Of a stretch of 64,000 nt of DNA, positions 1 to 10,060 are shown piece by piece. The notes under the pieces were generated by a model. That model was not told where the DNA came from, ran no database searches, and worked only from the letters and a program-made list of their open reading frames with translations. Source of the stretch: Phlebotomus papatasi (Eukaryota > Arthropoda > Insecta > Diptera > Psychodidae); the NCBI RefSeq assembly GCF_024763615.1, contig NC_077224.1:88050712-88114711 (forward strand). The letters run 5' to 3'. Numbering within the stretch: the first letter of the stretch is position 1; each line of letters starts with the position of its first letter. Position numbers and translations under genes: made by a program.

Positions 1-1083
1 GAGCTCTAAGCGTTGTAATGGCCGAACGGATAGATCCATAGACCGACAGACGGACAATAAACGTAACGACATTTCCCAGAAATCGCCTTATAAAATAATT
101 TGCGCCACTGCGTAGGAAAATCCCATGAAGTGTCATCACTTCCTCACCGAAAATTCTCCAACAGATACTTAGGGAAAAGTAGAGGAAGGCCAAGTAACAA
201 AGCTGAACTGGTATGTAACGCAATTTCGGGGGAGAAGATTCATCAGGTTCTGCTTGGGAAATCTCCGGTAATATAGCACAGAAAAACGGGGATTTTTTTT
301 AAAGAAATCCCGGGGAACTTCCCGGGAATGATGAGGAAAACTAAGAGATTTTACCCAGGGACATATCCGTGAACTCGCCTGAAAAAGTCAGAGATCGGAA
401 AGGCTAGGGGACTTTTCTCAAAGAAATCCCTGGGAACTCTTCGGGAAAGATCGGAAAAACTTGAGGATAACTCTCTGGAAAATCCTTCATTGAGAAAAAA
501 GAGGGTGCGATCAACATTTTTTCCTCAGAAATTCACACTTTTTGGGTTTAAAAATATATCAACATTTCTTAAGGTTAATTTTACACCTTATTAAGGGTAA
601 AATTAACATGAAAAAGGGTACCATTAACCCCTAATACACCTAAAAAGGGTAATAGTTATTTACAACAATTTTGGATCAATACTGCAGAGTAAACTTAGTG
701 CGTAATTTCTTGAGCAATACCACTCGAAGTCCTATGATCGGTAATCTTGGAGACTTGTCAAGGAAAATTCCTTTGGTACCTGGTGAAATTTATAGGGAAT
801 CCCCTGATGAAATTTCCTTCGGGAGGATTTTTTATTGCGTCTGAAATGCGAAGATTTGTTGAGAAAAGTGGTCTCCGGGAGGTGGAAGGTGGAAATTTTT
901 TGGGGTGAAAAAATCAAGAAATTATAGTTCTATCCGCGGAGTTCGAATAGTGAAATCAGAAAATACGTTTTGAATATTGTACTTTTATTTTCCCGAGAGC
1001 TTGAATAATATATTTTTTTATTACGTTGAAAAAATATACCCAAAAAAATGTTTTTTTTAGTCTATGCGATAGTAGTAACCCCT
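1..1083. other. Geneless stretch with degenerate repeats
   Basis: No coding signal is seen. Two diverged copies of a roughly 130-bp sequence lie side by side at about 285-350 and 410-480; both contain an AAGAAATCCC core followed by GGGAACT and a CGGGAA motif. A truncated copy of the CACTGAGA MITE family starts near 488 and is listed separately. Confidence 0.5.
488..700 (+). repeat. Truncated CACTGAGA-type MITE, copy 1
   Basis: The left end is CATTGAGAAAAAAGAGGG, followed by AT-rich internal sequence with recurring GTTAATTTTAC and GTAAAATTAAC motifs. It is related to the copies at 23039-23272, 32964-33215 and 49983-50304. The right terminus (TCTCAGTG in the intact copy) is missing, so this copy is truncated. 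Confidence 0.7.
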
Positions 1084-1259
1084 TAACACTAAACCTATCG
1101 ACCGTTTTTGGCCGTTTTTCCTAGCATAATATATAATACATGCATTTATTTAAGAAATTCATAAAGTTTAATAGTGACATTATACCCTTCAAAAATGTGT
1201 TAATTTTTAAAAGTTTTTAAACCGGTCAATTTAACCGAGTCTTGGTAGGTTTAGTGTTA
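1084..1259. mobile_element. 176-bp MITE with perfect 14-bp terminal inverted repeats
   Basis: The sequence begins TAACACTAAACCTA at 1084 and ends with the exact reverse complement TAGGTTTAGTGTTA at 1259. It is AT-rich and has no coding capacity. The termini include TA dinucleotides, which may belong to a TA target duplication. Confidence 0.8.
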
Positions 1260-2033
1260 TGTAAAGAAGGAATGTTCCATTAAACTATATAATTGGTATT
1301 TGATTTTTTTTGGAGTATAATATGCTATTCATCTTGTAAAACGTTTCTACAAAGAATGTCTATTTTAGTAGGGGGTCATTGAAGACCGAAAGTCGATATC
1401 TCATATCGTTTGGCGTCTATGTTGGTAATAGCCACCTGAAAAACCGACAAGCTATTGACTGACTTCAACGGATTATACAAAAATGCCCTCTCTATGGAGT
1501 TCGAGAATTAAAATCTCTCTGTTAGATCCCTCAAGATCCAACTCCAGAAAACAATGGGCCTTCTTGTAGATAGAGGATCGAGAAAAAAATTGCTGGCGGC
1601 TTCGTTGGAGGCTTTTCTATGAATGAGGGCGAATGCAAGCAGTTTTGCTTCCTTTCATTTTAAAGTTTCTTGGCACAGTTTTTGTCTAACTTGTCAATCA
1701 TTCTCTGGAGGATGACATGAAGATGTTCCAGATCTCCCATTTGGTGCATCTCGCGATTCCAGACACACTATTGATTCGGTGTTTAGTCTATTTAGTTCAT
1801 TGAGAAATCCACCGATATAAGTGATTCAGAAGAAATTCCTTAAATAACATTTCCAATATGTGTGATACATTCTTATTTTTTAAATAGACAACAACTGTTG
1901 AAGTTTCTCTATTTTTTGTAATTAAATTTATTTTAAATTTGAAATTATGTTTGTAATTATTAAAAAGTTGTGCAGTTGTGAAAGTGCTTTCACTTTGGCT
2001 TTCTAATTTAAGATTATCTTGCGATGTTCTATA

Positions 2034-2230
2034 AGGGGAAGTGGGGCACCTTTGAGACCGGGGCACCTTTGAAATTTGGATTTTTCATCTATTTTTAAAC
2101 AAAATTTAACCTTATCGTGGTGTAATTTAGGTGAACAACCAGATTGAAGACCTAAATTAATCACAATAAGACTAAATTTTATTTTGAAATAGGTGAAGAA
2201 TCCCAATTTCAAAAGTGCCCCACTTCCCCC
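2034..2230. mobile_element. MITE with AGGGG(G)AAGTGGGGC ends, left of a tandem pair
   Basis: The left end at 2034 reads AGGGGAAGTGGGGC and the right end at 2230 reads GCCCCACTTCCCCC. TA dinucleotides flank both sides (2032-2033 and 2231-2232), as expected for a Tc1/mariner-like element without coding capacity. The right-hand TA also serves as the left-hand TA of the next element. Confidence 0.75.
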
Positions 2231-2232
2231 TA

Positions 2233-2449
2233 GGGGGAAGTGGGGCTACTTTGAGCTGTGGGGCTACATTGTTATACAATTTTTTCACATATTTCTAAAG
2301 AAAACTGGGTTTTAACATGATGTAATTCATTTACACAAAATAATTGTGAATCTAAATAAAATAAGTATAAAGACCAGCTTCATTTAGAAATAGGCGAAAA
2401 AGTCCTATAACAATCTAGCCCCACAGCTCAATATAGCCCCACCTCCCCC
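2233..2449. mobile_element. MITE with GGGGGAAGTGGGGCTA ends, right of a tandem pair
   Basis: The left end begins GGGGGAAGTGGGGCTA at 2233 and the right end is TAGCCCCACCTCCCCC at 2449. It is flanked by TA at 2231-2232 (shared with its neighbour) and 2450-2451. It belongs to the same broad family as 2034-2230, but the interiors have diverged, so it is probably a separate insertion at the existing TA rather than a simple duplication. Confidence 0.75.
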
Positions 2450-3779
2450 TATATTTAAAATTTTTTAATATAATTTAAAAAATAATATTGCAAGAAAATA
2501 TTAACTAAATATCATGAAAAATCACTTGGATCAAGTGAATTTGACCACTGGTAGTCATTTTAAAATCAAGAACCAGCAGTTGCTCTACAGAAGTAACCCC
2601 TCTAAAAAAAAATTAAAAAGAACTGAATATTGAATAGAGATGAAAATCTGTCCTGAATTATTCATCCGGATAATTTAAATTCCTCCCTGGTAATTTGTGT
2701 TGTTGGTGCCAGAGGATTATGCGAGGACAAAGGCTGGGATATTTGATAGCATCGCTCTACTTTTGTCGATTGCTCCTGATCGATACCATTTTCGATGGGC
2801 CTGATTCTATTTTGGAGATAATGAATGATGTTCATTTCTTCCTCTTATGCTCTTTTTTTCCATCCCTCCTCACCTTGTTGTACTTTTTGAACATGTTGAG
2901 AGTATTTTTGTGATTATATTTTGTTTTTTTTTGCAAAATGGTTTATGGTACATCTTGAAGGATAATCCAGGGAAAATAGAGAATAAAAAATTCCTAAATT
3001 TGTCAACTGAGGGATGATTTTTTTCTACCCAACGTCTTTTTAGTTATTTTTCTGTTGGGAAGGAGCATGTCAGAAGAAATTTATGGGATTATGTGCTTGA
3101 TTTTTGAAAAAAAAATCCTCAATGTGCACTCTTGAGTGGCAGATCAGTTGATGATTGTCCCCTTCTATGCTGCATTTTTTTGCTCGATCATACCTCAAGA
3201 TAATTTTATGGCTTCCGTGTACCTCAATGCCTAAGAAGGGAAATTACAGAGGAGTTGAGACACCAATTTCCTGGCTCTCTCAGAGAAGGTGGGAAACTCG
3301 AAAGTGCATTGAATTTCATTATATTGCTTCAAGTGGCTTGTTTCTTTTGTGCCGCCCTCTCGGACTCTTCTACGGCTTCATGTTGGATGCACCCAGAAAG
3401 GGAAAATTTGTATCAAATAAAATTTTCAGGTGATCAAACTCTTTGAAACACTTCAAGAGCACGACATCTGGTCAGGAGAGGCCCCCATGTCTGCACGGTT
3501 TTTTTTCTGTTGTGCTTGGGTCTGGCCAGAGAGACCACAAAGGATGGAAAACTCTGTCATAAATTCCCAAACGATAATTGAGAGTGACGGGGAAATCAAT
3601 CAAGTGTTATTTATTAATTGAGTGATTCGCGAGGGGCACAAAAAAAGGAGGTGAAGACGATCGTTGAAGAGTCTGCACGGGCCAAAAGATGTCACAAAGT
3701 ATTTCACGGAGCGACTTTGAAAGGGCCACAGGGTACCCGAAAAAAGATTAAGGATTTTATAAATGTTTGCTTGGCTTAG

Positions 3780-4858
3780 TACTCTGAAAGAAATAATTTG
3801 CAAAAGGATGCAAAAGGAGAACACCCACTCCATGTAATTAACCAAAAAGGGTAGTAACCCTGGCTCCAATCGACTTTTTTGCAAAAATCGATTAATTTCA
3901 ATCGATTTTTTGGTCAATTCGAATTCAATCAACTTTGTTTTGCAAAAAGATGCAAAAGGATGCAAAAGTTTACCATTTTGCACGCGACAAAATAAGCAAT
4001 TTCCAATGGCTTCCAGTTCCAGTGTCGCTCAGAATTGTCAAATGGCAGACAAAATATTAATTCACAGTGCAGTTAATTCGCAAAGTGGTGATAGTTTTCG
4101 CGTGTTTTCTCAATAACTATAATAGTGGAAAATGGGAAGAAAAGCTCCTACGGTAGAGAATTGTGTTACGATTCACAAAAACATGGTGCCGACAGAAATA
4201 AGGTGAAAATTGAGCAGTGTTTTGTAGGAAAATTGACAAACATTTTTTTGGGAAAAAGAAATTTTGTGGTTCAGAAGTTTGCTCAGGTCTTTGGAGTGTT
4301 TTGTGACAAATATTTTCTGACGAAAAGACCTAAATAGTGAGATTTTTGAAAGATTTGTTCGCGAGGTTGCATCCCAATGCAAAAATTTTTGACATGTTGG
4401 ATGGTTCATTCAGTAATAGTCCGACGACAAAAATTCTTGCAAATGTCAGTGTTTAAATGCAGAAAAATGGGCAAAATTTGCTAAGAAATTAGGAAAATAA
4501 TAGATAAAGTGAAAAGTTTTTGAAAAAAAGTGTCTACGGTGGTAGTGGAGTAAAAATTGAAAAGTGCAATTAACATTTTCATTGAGAGTATGTGTACGTC
4601 GATTTTGTGTTAATGCGGCAGACAAGAATGCCAAATCATATTTATGGTGTTTCACCACAGATGGCGCTACTATAGTGCTCATTCGGAGGTAAAAATTTGC
4701 AAAAATTTGCAAAGGGAGGCAATAATTGGCAAATATTTGCCAAATTGCAAATTTTTGCACCCAATTGCAAATTTTTCGTTTAATTCGAAATTCATCTCCA
4801 AAATTAATCGATTTTTGCACCCTTTTACATCCTTTTGCAAATTATTTCTTTCAGAGTA
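3780..4858. mobile_element. 1.08-kb DNA element with perfect 31-bp inverted repeats
   Basis: Positions 3780-3810 begin TACTCTGAAAGAAATAATTT and are the exact reverse complement of 4828-4858. Inside are many short TTTGCAAAAGG / CAAATTTTTGC motifs and partial inner inverted repeats around ATCGATTTTT. No open frame resembles a transposase, so this is non-autonomous. A perfect 31-bp match suggests fairly recent mobility. Confidence 0.85.
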
Positions 4859-5038
4859 GGATTACGAACTCCTCAAACTAAGCAGAAAGGGAATCTCTGA
4901 ATTACAAAAAAAATATTTTGAAACATCTTTGAATTACTGTCTTTGTAGAAGAAACAAATATTAAAAAAATATATATTAAAATTCTTAAAATAAATGCTAA
5001 GACGGCGATAGATGCATTCCAATACATTAATATTAATA

Positions 5039-6398
5039 CAGTGGGACCTCGATAGAGTCAACTAATTATTTCTAGGCCTGTTGACTCCATTGGATTCGGT
5101 GACTCTATCGGAGTTCGAAAAAATCAATTAAAATGTGAAATTTTGATATAAAGGGGTATTATTTTATGTTTGTAATAGATAATTGATAAATTTAACACGA
5201 CAGTAGAATATTTCATTTACTAAACCCATGACTTCTACATCCTCTGGCCCAAAAAAAGTCGTATGTTTGGGCAAAAGTTGGAGATTAATGGTGCTGGCAC
5301 ACCTTTTCAATTGAATGAAATTCAATCAATTGAAATTTTTCCTCTTACTTTTTCAAACTGAAATTAGATATAGCTCTCTTTTTCTGTCAAATGAAAATTG
5401 AAATTGAAATTGAAATTTCTATTTTCATTTCACAGAAAGAGACAAACATATGTTATTTTAGTTTGAAAGAGTAAGAGTTAAATTTCAATCGATTGAAATT
5501 TACGCAATTGAAAAGGTCTGCCAGCACCATAAGGAATGATTTTACAGAATTTTTTATTATTAGTAAGTATCTTAAGTGAAAATTACTATCCATGTGATAA
5601 TATTGAGGTCTATCCACTATGTTAAGATAGGGAAATGGTGTCTTAAAGATTTCTTTTTTTTTCACTTTTTTAGAAGAGCTCCGGTAGATATTTAATTGTT
5701 AAAAATTCTAATGCAATTAACGTTATTAATTAGAATTTATTTTAAACTTTTATTGTATGAAAGAAGAGATTGATAGTTGTTCTTTTCGTTTTGACATAAC
5801 TATGGTTCTAAACTTCACAAAAAAAGCAATAAAACCATTTTTTTTCGTTTTCTTCTTGTTCTGAAAAATTGGCGCTAAATGGATAGAGATATCTGCTTGG
5901 AGTCTTCAGATGACCCCCTAATAAATCAATCTGAGGATAAATATTATCACCCTCACTTCCTCTCTACCCCTCCCCTTCAACCGCCAAAATAGTTTTTTTT
6001 TGTGATTATAGGATAACACGTCATACGGGATCATAGGGCTTAATCAAAAAATCATAAGACAAGAGAGGAAAGATAAGAGAACTTTCAATCGGTCAAAACG
6101 CTTAAAATTACGAAAAGAAAATTATTTTGTCGAAAAATTATTACACGGTTAATTTACGAATTTTATCATAATATTGTTTTTCTTGTGTTAAAAGCGTTAC
6201 ATTGATACACCGAAACATTGATTTTAATTTAAAAAAAATCATACAATATTATTAGTTCAATAATAATGGAAAAGTTGACTCTATCGGAGTCAATTTGGGT
6301 CCAAGTTGACTCTATCGGAGTCCGTGGAGTAAAAAAATAGCTGTTGACTCTATTGGTAATTGACTCTATCGGAGGTTGACTCTATCGAGGTCCCACTG
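5039..6398. mobile_element. 1.36-kb non-autonomous pogo/Tigger-like element
   Basis: The left end is CAGTGGGACCTCGATAGAGT at 5039 and the right end is its near-perfect reverse complement ending CCCACTG at 6398. TA flanks both sides (5037-5038 and 6399-6400). Extra copies of a GTTGACTCTATCGGAG motif lie beside each end (around 5100 and 6275-6380), resembling sub-terminal transposase-binding repeats. The CAGT...ACTG ends and TA duplication are typical of pogo-class elements. There is no transposase frame. A smaller MITE at 5288-5530 is inserted in it. Confidence 0.8.
5288..5530. mobile_element. 243-bp foldback MITE nested in the 1.36-kb element
   Basis: It begins ATGGTGCTGGCACACCTTTT and ends CTGCCAGCACCAT. 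The arms can pair over most of the element through repeated CAATTGAAA blocks. It lies wholly inside 5039-6398 and so inserted later. Confidence 0.75.
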
Positions 6399-6503
6399 TA
6401 TTTATTAAAAACGAAATGGAATATTTTTATTGAATAAAACCTCTGCGAGTTGGAAAAAATTATATAAAGCAAAAAATATTTGTGCTAATATTGAAGCGAT
6501 CTA

Positions 6504-7800
6504 GGGGAAGGCTTTCAGGCTTCGCACACAATTTGGCTTCGAACACTTCATATTTGTCCCATATTCCTTTTATCAATCTGTCCTAATGGCAATATATTTC
6601 AATATAACTAAAACCTTGAATTCTTATAAATAAATAATTGTTACCTTTTATAAATTTTTTCAATCTTGAAGATTAAAAAGCCACCCGAGAGCGTATTTAT
6701 CAACCAATTTTGTAAATTTTAGGTACATTAGAAAGGTCTTGGAACCTTTGACAAACTTAAATCAGCATCTGGAAATTTTGCAGAACGATCAAACTTTTCG
6801 CCATGAATTTTGTACCTCTAAACGACTATATTTCCCCAAACAATTAATTCACAGCCAATTTTTGAGGCATTGAAGTCACAATTTTGCAATTCTACATAGC
6901 TGGGACTCTTAGCCATCCCTTAAAAAATAAATCTTGGGAAAAAGGTCACCACTATAGTTCTCAAATCACTCTTGGTCCTCAAAACGAGGGCAAAATAGTG
7001 CACAATTTAATTGCAATTGCTTGAGAATTTACCTCAATGTCCAGTTCCCTGGGAAAGATTAACTGACTTTCTCACAAGAAACCTCGACAACCCTTTCCCA
7101 AAGAAGGTCCCAAGAGAAAGCCCACAGCCATTTCTTAATTTTTTCTCACCATCTGACCTCTGCAAAAAAAAATTAATAGACTCCCAGAAAAAAAAAGGGT
7201 AAAATTTTGGGCTAGTATTTTTTCCGTTTCAGCCGAAATCAATCCATTTTTTGGGCAGTGAAAAAAAAGTCACAAAAAAGGGAAAATTGTATCAAATTTA
7301 ATGTTGGAAAAATGTGGAATTTTGTGTGTTAAGGGGTGTTAATTGGAAACCTTTTCAACTCTGGGGACGATGCAATAAATGCCAAGAATGGCTGCACAAA
7401 AAAGCATCTCACTGATACTTGATCCAAACTCATTGACTATTATAAATGCTTTTTTTGGGACGAGGAATTTCGTGCTACAAGGAATTTTCCATTCAGTTCT
7501 TTTTTTTTTGCCTGAGTGTATTTGGTGAAATTTAATGGGGAAAATGCCTCATGGTGTCTCTACGGCAACCGTTGTTTGTCTAGGAAATTACTCTTGGCAC
7601 ATCTTCATTTGGATTTAGTAACGAAATAAGGGTTTAATTCCTGTTGGTAATTTGTGCACGTGACTGTCTTGCACGAGATCATTAAGTCACAAAAAATCAG
7701 AGAGATAGGATTGATGGATTTTAATTAATTAAAATCACAACAGTTGCATTGTTATCATTATTTTGAGGTGTTCTAAAAGGAACGAGTAAATTTATTCATT
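6504..7800. other. Geneless stretch with one element end
   Basis: At 6502 a TA is followed by GGGGAAGGCTTTCAGGCTTC. This resembles the left end of the element at 35623 (GGGGGAGGCTTTGATGTTTC), and the similarity continues for about 100 bp. No matching right end was found nearby, so this is a truncated copy. The rest shows no coding or structural signal that I can support. Confidence 0.45.
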
Positions 7801-8045
7801 GTATAACACGGCTAGCATCAAATTAGGGCGAACTTAATAATTGAATCTTTATTCATGCAACATTGTAAGGCTAGAACTGTTCTTAAAAAAACACTAAAAC
7901 AACAATAAAATTTAAAAACTTTTATATAAAACTTGAATTTATAAGATAATGGTTTCAGAAAGTTAGGTTAAGTTTGACCTAACCTCTAAAAAGGTGTTAA
8001 AGAATCTCAGGTTTAAAGTCAAGATTAAGGGGTCAATTCCCAATA

Positions 8046-8262
8046 ACATGTGTTATGTGTTATCGTGTGTTATCTCGAGATAACACATAAATTGGTATTC
8101 CCGATAACACATGTTATAATCAAAATGGCGGATGTGTTAAAAAAGTCTCCAAACATGTGTTATGGAATATTGGTATTCTCCATAACACACATAACACATC
8201 AATTTGTTCTACGGCATGTGTTATCTTTAACACAACCTCTCGAGGAGCATTTATGATGTGTT
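8046..8262. repeat. Cluster of ATAACACA / TGTGTTAT motifs in both orientations
   Basis: At least ten copies of TGTGTTAT or its reverse complement occur in about 215 bp, including a palindrome TGTGTTATCTCGAGATAACACA at 8067-8088 and repeated GGTATTC spacers. No coding sequence is supported. It may be a foldback element with internal amplification. Confidence 0.6.
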
Positions 8263-8599
8263 AGGAAGTGGTTCAAGGAAAAATCTGTAGAAATAATACA
8301 AATGACTACTATTATGACTCACCTCACGATTATTGATCAATATATTTTTTTCTATTACTTAATAATAAGTCACATTTTTACCCCCAAAATTTCCACTTTC
8401 CAGCCCCAGGGAACTATTTTTTCAATATATGTTTCCGTTTCATATTTTTTAAATTATGACTATTTTTCGACTTTAAAAATTATTGTTAATATTTGTTATT
8501 TTTTTTATTTTCAAAAATATTTCATATTTCTGTGAAATATGCAAATTTATTGATTAAAGATTTTTTTCTATATCTTATTGTTTGAAAATGTCTGCCAAT

Positions 8600-8800
8600 A
8601 TTCATTCAAATCCTAGATTTTTTTTATTTAAATACAAAATTTGAAAATGTTTCAGAAATTTTATACCAATATCACTGTATGATATCTTCCAACATCAACT
8701 GCAAATCGAATTAGCATGCAATCGAATTTGCTCATGTTAAAAATCTCATCTACAATAAGCTGATCTAGGCTTATCTGTCCATTTTTCTCTTACACCCCAA
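8600..8800 (+). repeat. Right-end fragment of the AGGTGAGATTCTTAAC element family
   Basis: The stretch ending in AATCTCATCTACAATAAGCT, followed by TTATCTGTCC, matches the right ends of the larger elements at 32725-34082 and 55720-57514. The left part of the element is absent. Confidence 0.55.
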
Positions 8801-8924
8801 TACTGCTTTCCTGTTGTCTATATATTTTTTTTGCTTGCGGATTTTCTAAATCTATAAAACATCTTTATTTATTGCGATGACAAAAAAAAGGTAAAATCTT
8901 CTTGATCCGTAAAAAATTCAAATT

Positions 8925-10060
8925 GGTCAGTGAAAAATAAAATATTGGTCAATAAAAAATCAAATTCGGTCAGTAAAAAATAAAATATGGTCAGTAAAAA
9001 ATTAAATATGGTCAGTAAATAATTAAATATGGTCAGTAAAAAACTTTGAAAAATCAGTAAAAAATTAAATTTGGTCGGTAAAAAGTCAAACTTGGTCAGT
9101 AAAAAATCAAATTTGGTCAGTAAAAAATTAAATATGGTCAGTAAAAAACTTTTAAAAAATCGGAAAAAATTAAATTTGGTCGGTGAAAAGTCAAATTTGA
9201 TCAGTAAAAAATCAAATTTGGTCAATAAAAATCAAATTTGGTCAGTAAAAAATAAAATTTGGTCAGTAATAAATAAAACTTGGCCAGTAATAAGTAAAAT
9301 TTGGTCAGTATAAAATAAAAATTTAGTCAGTAAAAAATAAAATTCGGTCGGTAAAAAGTCAAATTTGGTCAGTAATTTTTTTAAACAGTAAAATGTCAAA
9401 TTTAATCAGTGGAAAATTAAATATGATCAGTGAATAATAATTTAGTCAATAAAAAACTAAATGGAAATCAATAAAAGTTAAAACATTGCATATCCGGTTA
9501 AAAATTATTGCACATTTCGTATTGCGGAAACTTCGTTTTAGTACATATCGTATTTTACCATTTCGTATTTCATATTTCGTTTTTCCTAAATTTTGTACAA
9601 AAATTAAACAGGTGCTACTAATATCTTCCCAAAACACAGAAAATTTCCCTTTGCCTCAACAGACGATACAGATAACTTCCCGAAGCACAGAAAATTTGAT
9701 TTTTTACTGACCATTTTTTATATTTTACCGATCAAATTTCATTTTCTACTGATCAATTTTGATTTTTCACTGACCAAATTTGATTTTGTACTGACCAAAT
9801 TTGACTTTTTACCGACCAAATTTGACTTTTCTCCGACCGAATTTGATTTTTTACTGACCAAATTTTATTTTTTTTACTGACCGTATTTGATTTTTTACTG
9901 ACTAAATTTGACTTTTTACTGACCAAATTTAATTTTTTACTGATTTTTTTAAAGTGTTTTACTGACCATATTTAATATTTTACTGACCATATTTTATTTT
10001 TAACTGATCACATTTGATTTTTTACTGACCAAATTTAATTTTTTACTGACCAAAAAGTCG
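8925..10060. repeat. Inverted pair of ~21-bp minisatellite arrays
   Basis: The left arm (about 8925-9470) consists of some 25 degenerate tandem units of GGTCAGTAAAAAATCAAATT. The right arm (about 9700-10050) consists of some 16 units of the reverse complement (AATTTGATTTTTTACTGACC). A spacer of about 220 bp without the unit lies between them and carries its own partial ATTTCGTATT repeats. The arms could pair into a long imperfect hairpin. Open frames across the arms, such as 8869-9225 on the minus strand, translate only as F-L-L-T-K repeats and are not genes. Unlike CRISPR, there are no unique spacers. Confidence 0.85.

Noticed and set aside
8869..9313. Open frames on both strands with repeated FLLTKFDF- or KKSNLVS-like units
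   Set aside because: They are translations of the 21-bp minisatellite. A multiple-of-three unit keeps frames open by chance.
8925..10060. CRISPR-like array
   Set aside because: The repeats are contiguous, degenerate and lack unique spacers, and the host is a eukaryote.
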